Origin: JBCDKH01 sp964388485 | Lineage (GTDB): Bacteria; Planctomycetota; Phycisphaerae; Tepidisphaerales; Tepidisphaeraceae | Assembly (NCBI GenBank): GCA_964388485.1 | Contig: CAYMAS010000010.1 | Span: 1 to 64,000 of the forward strand | Direction of reading: 5' to 3' | DNA: 64,000 nucleotides | Shown: in pieces, positions 49,411 through 57,369 of the stretch | Numbering within the stretch: position 1 is the stretch's first letter | Layout of the letters: every line of letters starts with the position of its first letter | The notes under the pieces: generated by a model | Database searches by the model: none | Told to the model about the DNA's origin: nothing | What the model saw: the letters and a program-made list of their open reading frames with translations, nothing else | Translations under genes and position numbers: made by a program

Positions 49411-50895
49411 TCAACCGAACATCGCCTCGTGGAGCAGATCGACCGGGTGAACGACCTCGATCGGGCTGCCCGTGTCGCGGGCGATGCTGGCGAGGTGCAT
49501 CGAGCAGCCGATGTTGCCGCTGATGAGCAGGTCGGCGCCCGTCGACGCCAAGGCGTCGAGCTTGCGGCGGGCGAGTTGGCCGGCCATCTGGGGTCGCGTC
49601 AGGTTGTACGTGCCCGCGGCGCCGCAGCAGATCTCGCCTTCGGGCAGGTCCACGACTTCCAGCCCCGGCACCTTCTCCAGCAACGTCCGCGGCGGCGTGC
49701 GGACGCCTTGCGCGTGGGCGAGGTGGCACGCGTCGTGGTACGCGACGCGGCGGTCGATGCGGTTTCGGAACCTCAAGTCGCCCTCGCCGAGACCGACCTC
49801 CACGAAGACCTCGCTGATGTCGCGGACGAGATCGCTGAACCGCTTGGCCCGTTCGGCGTACCGCGGATCGTCCGCCAACAACTCGCCATAACCGCGGAGC
49901 ATCGCCCCGTCGCCGGCGGTGCAGGTTGTGATGAAGCGGACTTCCGGGCCGTTCGTCGGCAGGAAGGTGTCGATGTTGGACCGCGCCAGTTGCCGGGCGT
50001 GCTCGCCTTCGCCGGCGTGTTGATGAATTGCACCGCAGCAGACCTGGTCCGGCGGGCTCACGACATCGGCACCGGCCCGGCAGAGCATCTCGGCGGCCTT
50101 CTTGTGCGTGCCGCTCGACATGACGCTCGCGACGCAACCTTCGAAGAAGCCGATCGCAAAGCTGACCTGCTCGGCCTTCTCGGCACGGGCGGGATCGAGC
50201 ATCTGCACCACCATGTCCATGCCACCGGCACGGCTGTGTGCCGGCAGCGGCTTGGGCCAGATCGGAGCGTCGTCGTCACGCGGCAGCATCGCATCCATCC
50301 GCTCGACCGTCTGCCCCATCAACCCGAGCAGGCCGAGCTTGCGGGCGATGATGCGCAGGCCGACGCGATCGGCAATGCGTGCTACGGCAAGGGAAGCTCG
50401 CAGCCGGTTGGGCCGTGCGAGCAGGCCGAGGAACAGGAACCGTTGGAGCCGCGTGAGCTTGGGCGTCTCGTCGCCGCCGTCGATGCGGTCGGCAGTCAGC
50501 TTTTCGAGCGCGTCGTCGTAGAGCTTGTGGTACGCGACGCCGCTGGGGCACGCGGTTTCGCACGCCCGGCAGCCGAGGCAGCCGTCGAGGTGGTCCTTGG
50601 CCAGATCGGTGTACGGCACGTCGCCGTCGTGCAAACCGAGCATGAGCCGGATCCGGCCGCGAGGCGATTCGGCTTCGTTGCTCGTTTCGAGGTACGTCGG
50701 ACACGTCGGCAGGCACAGGCCGCACTGCACGCACGCGCTGCCGGCATTAAGGGCGGCCTGATCGAGGCGGATCGTCGGGCTGGTCGCGACGGAATCGGCG
50801 GCGTGGGCGTTGGTGTCGAGGTCAGTCGACTCCGGCGGCACATCGCCCGCCGGCTCGGCGGCGGGTTCGACGTCGGCTGGCTGAATGGCCGTGGA
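49411..50895 (-). CDS. glcF: Glycolate oxidase iron-sulfur subunit-like protein
   Basis: A 494-residue protein of the GlcF/LutA type. Two ferredoxin-like [4Fe-4S] motifs are present near the N terminus: CVQCGLCLPTCP and CLGCRACETACPSGV. Two cysteine-rich CCG domains follow (FFEGCVASV ... CCGAIHQHAG, and the later CCGAAGTYN). With GlcD and GlcE this subunit passes electrons from glycolate to quinones. glcE lies upstream on the same strand. glcD is not in the window. An extra N-terminal tail of about 50 residues (rich in Pro, Ala and Asp) precedes the first cluster. Confidence 0.92.
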   Translation of the reverse strand, partial: STAIQPADVEPAAEPAGDVPPESTDLDTNAHAADSVATSPTIRLDQAALNAGSACVQCGLCLPTCPTYLETSNEAESPRGRIRLMLGLHDGDVPYTDLAKDHLDGCLGCRACETACPSGVAYHKLYDDALEKLTADRIDGGDETPKLTRLQRFLFLGLLARPNRLRASLAVARIADRVGLRIIARKLGLLGLMGQTVERMDAMLPRDDDAPIWPKPLPAHSRAGGMDMVVQMLDPARAEKAEQVSFAIGFFEGCVASVMSSGTHKKAAEMLCRAGADVVSPPDQVCCGAIHQHAGEGEHARQLARSNIDTFLPTNGPEVRFITTCTAGDGAMLRGYGELLADDPRYAERAKRFSDLVRDISEVFVEVGLGEGDLRFRNRIDRRVAYHDACHLAHAQGVRTPPRTLLEKVPGLEVVDLPEGEICCGAAGTYNLTRPQMAGQLARRKLDALASTGADLLISGNIGCSMHLASIARDTGSPIEVVHPVDLLHEAMFG

Positions 50896-51040
50896 CATGC
50901 GGGGGCCAGCTTGGGTCATCGAGGGCGGCGGGACGTTCCGGAGGGAAGGCGTGCGATAAGAACCGTATCGGTCAGACGCTGGTGTGACGTTCGATACGAG
51001 TTGGAGGGACTGGTGGTGCTACGAGAGAACGATGTTTCGG

Positions 51041-51127
51041 GTAGCCGCGGACCTTGGTCCGCGCGTCGGTGCCATGTTCGAAGATTATCCGGACCCGCGG
51101 AGCAAGCTCCGCGGCTACCCCAGATGC
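51041..51127. repeat. GCCGCGGACC hairpin plus GCGGAGC element, copy C
   Basis: GTAGCCGCGGACC-TT-GGTCCGCG at 51041-51063 is followed by the 31-base core at 51097-51127. The outer sequences GGGTAGCCGCGGA (51040-51052) and TCCGCGGCTACCC (51108-51120) are inverted repeats, so the two hairpins form a composite about 80 bases long. It lies in the 238-base gap between glcE and glcF, which otherwise seems empty. Confidence 0.88.
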
Positions 51128-51133
51128 AGATCA

Positions 51134-52057
51134 TCACGCAAATGTCGGAAGCGGCGACAGGTTCCCGTCCGGGTCGTACTCGGCTTTAAGACGCGTCAGC
51201 AGGTCGCGGACCGGCAGCGGAATGCCGTAGCAGGTGACGCCCTCGGCAGTATGAACCGTCGCATGACCGCCGAGGCGGAGGGCGGTGCGGGTCAGAAGCG
51301 GGGCCAGGTCGTCGTCGAACCAGATGGTGCCCGCCACCGGATCAATCGACCAGCCGTCGCAACCGCCGAGATCCGCCATGGCGAGCGGCAGGGAGCCGGA
51401 GGGGATCTGGCAACGCGACGCACGCGACGTCTGTTGCCGCTCGTCCGCATCGTTCGCCAGCGACCGGCGTTCGGGCGAACCTGAGATCGTCGGCGTGAGC
51501 AGGTCCAGCTCGTCGCTCGTCCCGAGCCAGCCGGCACGCAAACCGGTCGGCGACAGGATCAGCCACGTCGGTGGGGCGGTCTGCACCAGCAGTCGATTGA
51601 CCACGTCCGGCAACGCCTCGCCGTCCACCGGCACGTCGGCAACGAGCGCCGCTTCGGGCCGACGGGCGGTGCGGAGCGTGACGGTCTGGACGCGTCCGAA
51701 CACGCCGCGACTGCCGATGAGGAGCTTGGCCACGTCGTAGCCGGCGACGTTCTTGATGGGGAGGCCGCCGACGCTGACGAGTCGACTTTGGCCGTCGCGG
51801 AACTGCACGCCGGTGGTGCGATCACGCCAGCCGCCGAAGGTGGTCTTGAGCGGGCCGGTGGAGTCGACTTCGAGGAGGTCGCGCAACGCCCCGCTGCCGT
51901 CGATCGGCAGCCACTGCGGCACGTCGAGCTTCGACAGCTCTCGGTCGAGCGTCTCGACGTCCACGTCCGTCGACACCTCGACCGCCATGTCGGCGGCGTG
52001 CGTCTGGATTTGTCCCGGCGCGACGACGGGCTGTCGTTGCGGCCGTTGGTCGGGCAT
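51134..52057 (-). CDS. glcE: Glycolate oxidase FAD-binding subunit-like protein
   Basis: A 307-residue FAD-linked oxidase subunit of the GlcE type. The PCMH-type FAD-binding region is seen as WLPIDGSGALRDLLEVDSTGPLKTTFGGWRDRTTGVQFRDGQSRLVSVGGLPIKNVAGYDVAKLLIGSRGVFG split over about 45-125, of which KNVAGYDVAKL and GSRGVFG are the family hallmarks. The usual C-terminal GlcE end is present (TAEGVTCYGIP, YDPDGNLSPLPTFA). It is the partner of glcF downstream, separated by a palindrome-bearing gap. The ATG at 52057 gives the normal length. Confidence 0.87.
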   Translation of the reverse strand: MPDQRPQRQPVVAPGQIQTHAADMAVEVSTDVDVETLDRELSKLDVPQWLPIDGSGALRDLLEVDSTGPLKTTFGGWRDRTTGVQFRDGQSRLVSVGGLPIKNVAGYDVAKLLIGSRGVFGRVQTVTLRTARRPEAALVADVPVDGEALPDVVNRLLVQTAPPTWLILSPTGLRAGWLGTSDELDLLTPTISGSPERRSLANDADERQQTSRASRCQIPSGSLPLAMADLGGCDGWSIDPVAGTIWFDDDLAPLLTRTALRLGGHATVHTAEGVTCYGIPLPVRDLLTRLKAEYDPDGNLSPLPTFA

Positions 52058-52090
52058 CGTCACGTCTAGTTGTATGACGACGCGTCCTGC

Positions 52091-52110
52091 AGGTCGTGCT
52101 GAAGCACGAC
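52091..52110. repeat. GTCGTGC-TGAA-GCACGAC palindrome
   Basis: AGGTCGTGCTGAAGCACGAC matches the reverse unit at 2854-2873 base for base over the stem and loop. It lies in the divergent space between glcE and pgsA, 27 bases before the pgsA start. Confidence 0.9.
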
Positions 52111-52136
52111 GAACGGGCACCGAATAGACTGCCGCC

Positions 52137-52814
52137 GTGTTCCTGCTCGACGAGCGACGACGCAGGCAACTGCCCAACGCCATCACCGTCGGTCGACTCG
52201 TGCTGGCGGCGGTCTTCTTTGCGATGCTCCGTTTTTATGAGCACGGCACCGTTGCCATGAGCTGGTTCCTCTTCACCGCCGGCTGGGTCTACGGCCTGGC
52301 GGCGGCGACTGACTGGCTCGACGGGCACCTGGCTCGCAAGTGGAACGTCGCCAGCCTGTTCGGCCGGGTCGTCGATCCGTTCTGCGACAAGATCCTGGTG
52401 CTCGGCACGTTCGTCTTCTTCGCCAGCGAGGTCTTCATGCACGAGGGCCGAAATCTGACGGGCGTCGGCCCGGTGGTGGTGACGCTGCTCCTCAGCCGCG
52501 AACTGCTCGTGACGACCTTGCGAGGCCTGAGCGAAGGCGGCGGCGACGCGATGGGTGCTAAGCAGGCCGGCAAGCTCAAGATGATCTTCCAAAGCATCGC
52601 CATCCCCGTCGTGCTCGTCTACGTCTTCGCCCTCGGCTGGCTGGAGCGTGGGGACGCCTTGGAGATCGCGCTACGGGTCCTTCGCGAGATCGCCGTCTGG
52701 GGCACAGTCGTGGTGACGCTCTGGAGCGGGTGGGCGTACCTGCCGGGCAGAAGGAGCCAGGAGCCAGAAGCTAGGAGCCAGTCAGATGACTCCGAGGCTC
52801 CCCTTTCTGACTAG
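52137..52814 (+). CDS. pgsA: CDP-diacylglycerol-glycerol-3-phosphate 3-phosphatidyltransferase
   Basis: A 225-residue membrane enzyme that makes phosphatidylglycerophosphate. The CDP-alcohol phosphotransferase signature is complete: Asp59, Asp62-Gly63, Ala66-Arg67, Gly76, Asp80 and Asp84 in DWLDGHLARKW and FGRVVDPFCDKIL. Several membrane segments surround it. The start is GTG. The last 22 or so residues (from about 204, GRRSQEPEARSQSDDSEA) are encoded by one arm of a long inverted repeat and are unlikely to be ancestral. The next gene follows after 37 bases. Confidence 0.93.
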   Translation: MFLLDERRRRQLPNAITVGRLVLAAVFFAMLRFYEHGTVAMSWFLFTAGWVYGLAAATDWLDGHLARKWNVASLFGRVVDPFCDKILVLGTFVFFASEVFMHEGRNLTGVGPVVVTLLLSRELLVTTLRGLSEGGGDAMGAKQAGKLKMIFQSIAIPVVLVYVFALGWLERGDALEIALRVLREIAVWGTVVVTLWSGWAYLPGRRSQEPEARSQSDDSEAPLSD

Positions 52815-52846
52815 CTCCTAGCTCCTAGCTCCTAGCTCCCTCTGCC
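52746..52846. repeat. 40-bp inverted repeat of AGGAGCC/TAGCTCC heptads across the pgsA stop
   Basis: Left arm 52746-52785 and right arm 52807-52846 are complementary at 35 of 40 positions around a 21-base loop. Both arms are built of 7-base tandem units (GGAGCCA and CTAGCTC). The five mismatches are all C-A or A-C on the plus strand, which become G-U wobble pairs in a minus-strand transcript. The pgsA stop codon lies within the right arm edge (52812-52814). Confidence 0.9.
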
Positions 52847-52851
52847 CCCCA

Positions 52852-53790
52852 ATGACCGCCATCGCCACCTTGCTCGTCGTCCTGACCATCAGCCTGCTGA
52901 CGGTGCGGGTGGCAACGGTGATGCTCGTGCTGACGGGCCTGAGCCTGCCGCTGGCGAGGTTCCAGGCCAGAAGCGCCTTCACCGGCTGCGGCTACACGAC
53001 GGGCGAGAGCGAGCAGATCGTCGGCCACCCGGTGCGAAGGCGCATCATCTCGACGCTCATGCTCCTGGGCAACGCGGGCATCGTCACGACCGTCGGCGCC
53101 CTCATGGCCGGATTGCTCGCCGGTGGTGGCGTGGAGCAGATTCTCGTCGAGGAAACCAACGCTGACACCGGCGAGACGGTGCAGGTGCTCGAAACCGTCT
53201 CGACCGGCATCCCGCTGTGGGGCCGCATCCTGTTCCTCATCGTCGGCGTCGGGGCGTTGTGGGCGGTGGCCAGCAGCAAGTTCGTCGAACGCGTCGTCAA
53301 TCGCTGGACCTTCAAGCTGCTCAAAAGCTACACGCAACTCGAGGTCCGCGACTACGCCAACCTCATGCACCTCAGCGGCGACTACGGCGTCAGCGAGCTA
53401 CGCGTCAGTGAAGACGACTGGCTCGCAGAACGACACCTCAGCGAGCTGCGGCTGACAAGCGAAGGCGTCATCGTCCTGGGCATCGACCGGCCCGATGGCA
53501 AGTACATCGGAGCCCCCGATGCCCAGACCATGGCGCACGTCGGCGACGTCCTGATCGTCTACGGACGGGCCGACCGGCTCGCCGAACTCGACGAACGCCG
53601 AAACGACGAAGCGGGCCGCCTCAAACATGTCGAAGCCGTCGCCGACCAACGGGCGCGTTCCGCCGGAGAGAAGGCCGATAACGCCGAAGACGCGGACGAA
53701 CGTGACAGCGCCGACGAAAAGCGTCGCCAAGCCGAAGCCGAACGCAACGCGATCCAGGAAGCCCAGCAGGAGATCGACGCGGCCAAGTGA
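52852..53790 (+). CDS. Membrane protein with TrkA-C (RCK_C) domain
   Basis: A 312-residue protein with three to four membrane segments (about 3-35, 64-90, 120-142), including FTGCGYTTGESE (43-54), which resembles the pore loop of Trk/Ktr potassium transporters. A cytoplasmic TrkA-C domain covers about 176-245 (LAERHLSELRLTSEGVIVLGIDRPDG, VGDVLIVYGRADRLAEL). A highly charged coiled tail ends the protein. This fits a small ion channel or a ligand-gated regulator. The ion is not known. A long inverted repeat begins at its stop codon. Confidence 0.82.
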   Translation: MTAIATLLVVLTISLLTVRVATVMLVLTGLSLPLARFQARSAFTGCGYTTGESEQIVGHPVRRRIISTLMLLGNAGIVTTVGALMAGLLAGGGVEQILVEETNADTGETVQVLETVSTGIPLWGRILFLIVGVGALWAVASSKFVERVVNRWTFKLLKSYTQLEVRDYANLMHLSGDYGVSELRVSEDDWLAERHLSELRLTSEGVIVLGIDRPDGKYIGAPDAQTMAHVGDVLIVYGRADRLAELDERRNDEAGRLKHVEAVADQRARSAGEKADNAEDADERDSADEKRRQAEAERNAIQEAQQEIDAAK

Positions 53791-53885
53791 TGAGTGATCA
53801 GTGATGAGTTGAAGAGTGATGAATATCGGACCAGTCACGGATCAACTCTGATATTCATCACTCTTCAACTCATCACTCATCACTT
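53785..53885. repeat. Inverted repeat of GTGATGA units starting at a stop codon
   Basis: The left arm starts AAGTGATGAGTGATCAGTGA (53785) and the right arm 53847-53885 is its reverse complement apart from one 7-base extra unit (CAGTGAT) and one base. The TGA at 53788-53790 is the stop of the preceding gene. The arms are made of GTGATGA-type heptads. It fills most of the 125-base gap before the glycosyltransferase gene. Confidence 0.9.
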
Positions 53886-53915
53886 CCGTTCCTCCTCGCC
53901 GATGTCTCCTCAAGC

Positions 53916-55643
53916 ATGAGCACGCGCACCCACGGCATTCCCCCGGCCAACCACCCGTCCCTCGTCGAGCTCGTCGCCAGCGTCAACGACGGCAACGACA
54001 TCCCGCCGGATCAGCTGGCCATGTACCAGCAAAGCGACAACCACGCCGAACGCTTCCTCGCCCACCACGCCGGCGCGACGCTGGGCCTGCGGTCGTGCCA
54101 CCAGCACCTGCGCGACGCGCTCGAATCCATCGGTTACAGCGACCGTCGCGTCCTCGAGCAGTTCGTCGGACTGAGCGTGTTCATCGGCCGCGAGCAGGAC
54201 GCCGCAGCGCCGACGGTCGCCTTCGGCAAGAGCGCCATCACCCGCGGCGACGTCGCCCTCGGCATCGAAGCTGCCAGCGCCGCTGCCGCTCAAGACCTCG
54301 GCCGCGGCGGGACGTGGGCCAACTCACGCGACAACCTCGTCGAACTCGCCGACCTCTTCAACGACGCCGCCTGCCGTGAAACCTGGACCGGGGGCGGCGA
54401 ATGGACCAACGACCGGCCGCACGTCGCCTACCTGACCAGCGCCCTGGCCGACGATGAACCCGCCGCCCGTGCCGCCGCCGCCTTCGCCGCTCATACCGAT
54501 CCCAAGGACCTTAAACTCGTCGCCTACTCGACCGAGGCCTACGTCCGACGCGAAGGCCAGCACTGGGCCGGCTTCCCCGAAACCTCCGCCGTCCAGACTC
54601 CCGGCAGCGCCTCCAACGCCGCCAGCTGGATCAACTTCGGCCGCGGGGCCCTACCCAGCAAACGACGCGGCCAAACCATCCTGAGCCGACTCCGCGACAG
54701 CGGTGCCGGCACGTGGATCGCCCCGACCGACGGCGACGTCCTCGATGCCGCACGCGCCCTGGCCGACCGAATCGTCGCGGATCAGACCGACGTTCTCATC
54801 ATCGACGCCGACGCCGTCGACCCGATCGCTGCCCTCGTCGTCTCCTGGCGAGCGGCGGGCAAGGTGCTTTGGATCGCCCGCCGCGCCCCGCTCTACGCGA
54901 GCGGCGTTGATGCGGTCTGCTACCTCGACGAAGCAGGCGCCGAAGCCGACGCCGACTTCTGGCACGACCGCGGTATTCCCACCAAGTCGCTGCTCGAGGG
55001 CATCGACCTCAAAGCCACGCACGCCGAGAAGCCCCACCGCAACGCCTACGGCATTCCCGACTCGGCTGTCATCTGCTGCACCGCCGCGGGCGATGTCGAG
55101 CAAGCGATCACCGCGCCGATGCGTCGGCAGATCATCAGCCTGCTCAAGAAGCAGCCGCAGGCGGTCTACCTCATCGTCGGCGGCGGCGACACGTCCTCGC
55201 TGCGTCGCGACTTCGACGCCAGCGGCATCGGCCGACGCGTCGGATACGCCGGCCCCCGTCGCGACCTCGCCGGCTTCCTCGGCATGGCTGACGTCTACCT
55301 CGTGCCGTTCAACGCCACCGCCACGAATGCCCCGGACATCCTCACGGCAATGGGCACCGGCTTGCCACTCGTCGCCCACGCCACCGCCGACGCCGCCGAC
55401 CTCACCGGCAGCGACGCCATCGCCCCCGACGATGCCGCCTGGATCGACATGACAGGCCGCCTGATCCGCGAAAACAGCCACCGCCGCGACCTCGGCAAGG
55501 CGATGCGTCAGCGGGTCGAGAAGCACTACAGCTTCGCGGATACCGCCAAGGACATCGCCAAGCTCGCGACGAACCTCGTCGGCCCGGTCAAACCCGCCAA
55601 GGCGGTCAAGATCGACGAAGCATCCCCCCGCCTGGCGGCTTAG
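53916..55643 (+). CDS. Glycosyltransferase family 4-like protein
   Basis: A 575-residue protein. The C-terminal third resembles GT4/GT-B enzymes: AYGIPDSAVICCTAAGDVEQ, VYLIVGGGDTSSLRRDF, GYAGPRRDLAGFLGMADVYLVPFNATATNAPDILTAMGTGLPLVAHATADAADL, and a RVEKHYSFADTAKDIAKL ending. The donor-binding E-x(7)-E is replaced by a region with Asp (APDILTAMG). The N-terminal 250 residues are unlike standard GT4 and may be an accessory domain. A role in cell-surface glycan synthesis is likely but the sugar is unknown. Confidence 0.78.
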   Translation: MSTRTHGIPPANHPSLVELVASVNDGNDIPPDQLAMYQQSDNHAERFLAHHAGATLGLRSCHQHLRDALESIGYSDRRVLEQFVGLSVFIGREQDAAAPTVAFGKSAITRGDVALGIEAASAAAAQDLGRGGTWANSRDNLVELADLFNDAACRETWTGGGEWTNDRPHVAYLTSALADDEPAARAAAAFAAHTDPKDLKLVAYSTEAYVRREGQHWAGFPETSAVQTPGSASNAASWINFGRGALPSKRRGQTILSRLRDSGAGTWIAPTDGDVLDAARALADRIVADQTDVLIIDADAVDPIAALVVSWRAAGKVLWIARRAPLYASGVDAVCYLDEAGAEADADFWHDRGIPTKSLLEGIDLKATHAEKPHRNAYGIPDSAVICCTAAGDVEQAITAPMRRQIISLLKKQPQAVYLIVGGGDTSSLRRDFDASGIGRRVGYAGPRRDLAGFLGMADVYLVPFNATATNAPDILTAMGTGLPLVAHATADAADLTGSDAIAPDDAAWIDMTGRLIRENSHRRDLGKAMRQRVEKHYSFADTAKDIAKLATNLVGPVKPAKAVKIDEASPRLAA

Positions 55644-55748
55644 GGCGGCTGAACGTCATCGGTAACAGACCTGCGGTCGCAGTCTCGCTGAGGGAGCCGC
55701 GGGGCTTTTCTCGCAACACCGCTGCAAGCTTTGCGGTAGACTTCGGTC

Positions 55749-56591
55749 ATGCTCCGCCGCACCCTGCTCTTGATGGCCGCTGGACTTCTCACCGTCGCCG
55801 GTTCCGCTGCTGCACAACTCGAGCCGACCACCGGCTTCCGCCAATCCACCTACGCCACCACGCCCCAAGGCGAGCTGCAGATCCATGTCGTCAAGCCGGC
55901 CCGCATGAAGGCCAGCGACCGCCGGCCGGCGATCGTCCTGTTCCACGGCGGCGGATGGAACCGCGGCAAACCCGGCCAGTTTTACGTCTTCGGCAAACAC
56001 CTTGCCGGCCGCGGCATGGTCGTGGTCATGCCCGAATACCGCCTCAAGAACGACCACGGCACCACGCCCGCCGAGTCCATCCAGGACGCCTTCACCGCCA
56101 TGCGACACGTCCGCCAGAACGCCGAGTCGATGGGCATCGATCCGAATCGCATTGCAGCCGGCGGCGGCTCGGCCGGTGGTCACCTCGCCGCGGCACTGGC
56201 GACCGTCGATCCTGCCGACTTCAACAGCGGCGACAGCGACGTCTCGACCATGCCGAACGCGTTGGTCCTCTTCAACCCGGTTTACGACAACTCCCCCGAC
56301 GGCTACGGCAGCGGCCGGTTCGACGACTGGCAGAAGGCCTCGCCGCTGCACAACATCCACGCCGACATGCCGCCGACGCTCGTCCTGCTCGGCGACGAGG
56401 ACAACCTGATCCCCGTCAGCACGGCCAAAGCCTTCCAAGCCAAGCAAAAGGAGGCCGGCGTCCGCAGCGAGCTAATTATCTACGAAGGCGAAGGCCACGG
56501 CTTCTTCAACCGCAACCCTGCCCAGGACCAGACCCAAGCCGCCATGGACGCCTTCCTCGTCAGCCTCGGCTGGCTGGAGACGGCAAAGTAG
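55749..56591 (+). CDS. Exported alpha/beta hydrolase esterase (HSL/BD-FAE-like)
   Basis: A 280-residue secreted esterase. The signal peptide MLRRTLLLMAAGLLTVAGSAAAQ precedes an alpha/beta hydrolase domain. The oxyanion motif is HGGGW (66-70), the nucleophile Ser141 in GGGSAGGHLAAAL, the acid Asp in LLGDEDNLIP (216 or 218), and the base His250 in GEGHGFFNR. These are typical of hormone-sensitive-lipase-like and acetyl xylan esterases in planctomycete glycan-degrading loci. The substrate is unknown. Confidence 0.92.
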   Translation: MLRRTLLLMAAGLLTVAGSAAAQLEPTTGFRQSTYATTPQGELQIHVVKPARMKASDRRPAIVLFHGGGWNRGKPGQFYVFGKHLAGRGMVVVMPEYRLKNDHGTTPAESIQDAFTAMRHVRQNAESMGIDPNRIAAGGGSAGGHLAAALATVDPADFNSGDSDVSTMPNALVLFNPVYDNSPDGYGSGRFDDWQKASPLHNIHADMPPTLVLLGDEDNLIPVSTAKAFQAKQKEAGVRSELIIYEGEGHGFFNRNPAQDQTQAAMDAFLVSLGWLETAK

Positions 56592-56675
56592 CGGATCGGC
56601 GGAAGCGAACCTAGAGAAAGCCTGTCTAGAGGCGCAGCAGAAACGGTCCGTGTTCGGAAACGTGCACCCGCTCTA

Positions 56676-57353
56676 CTAAAAACGGTCCTTTGTGACGATG
56701 GGAAAGCCCCGAGTTTGACAGGAGCCTGCGACACCCAGCAGCCTGAAAGCAACGACGCGACTGCTAGAGAGCGTTCCAACGACCCTCATCCGAAGCCTGT
56801 GGCTGACGACGAGTGGTGCAAGAAGCAGCAATAGACAGAGAACCGTTAGCGGTACAGTGTGAAGCCAAATATGATCTTCCCGCTCCCAACCGTTCAGTTT
56901 GACACTATCAGAGACAAGTTCAACTCGACGTTGCAGCGGAACGACCCGCGGATCTGGCCTCTCTGGGAATGACCTGTAGTATGACCCGAGCCGCAGCACG
57001 CCCGGGATAGAGTGGTTTCTGATCGCGAGACCAGAGTTGAAAGGACCACCCCCTAATGGGTGAAGCAATTCCTCTACCTCACCTACCGTCGAGATCTGTG
57101 CAAGAGAAGAAGGCAGCTTCGACGTGGGCTTACGAGCGATCAGATAGATGACGTCGTAATTGAGGTGAATCCGAAAGCCTGCTTGATCCCTCGGTGCATG
57201 CATACTGCCGAGCCCGCCTACACTGAAGGTGTGGGAGAATCGGCCATAACCTGTCAGATCGATTAGCGATATCGCGAACAGCACGATTGTAACGAAGGCC
57301 ACCGATGTGACCCACGATGCATAAGCGAGGGGCTTGACAAACTTCTTGGGCAT
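56676..57353 (-). CDS. Membrane protein in the AT-richer block, unknown function
   Basis: A 225-residue protein from an ATG with a GGGAG site 4 bases upstream. Two membrane segments lie at about 10-32 (ASWVTSVAFVTIVLFAISLID) and near 175-192 (TVPLTVLCLLLLLAPLVVS), with a loop of about 140 residues between (HLNYDVIYLIARK, LGSYYRSFPERPDPRVVPLQRR). This topology is common in planctomycete hypothetical proteins whose C terminus often carries a zinc-ribbon; none is visible here. Base composition from about 56.7 to 58.7 kb is lower in GC than elsewhere. Confidence 0.65.
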   Translation of the reverse strand: MPKKFVKPLAYASWVTSVAFVTIVLFAISLIDLTGYGRFSHTFSVGGLGSMHAPRDQAGFRIHLNYDVIYLIARKPTSKLPSSLAQISTVGEVEELLHPLGGGPFNSGLAIRNHSIPGVLRLGSYYRSFPERPDPRVVPLQRRVELVSDSVKLNGWEREDHIWLHTVPLTVLCLLLLLAPLVVSHRLRMRVVGTLSSSRVVAFRLLGVAGSCQTRGFPIVTKDRF

Positions 57354-57369
57354 CACGCTCCCAAGTTTA

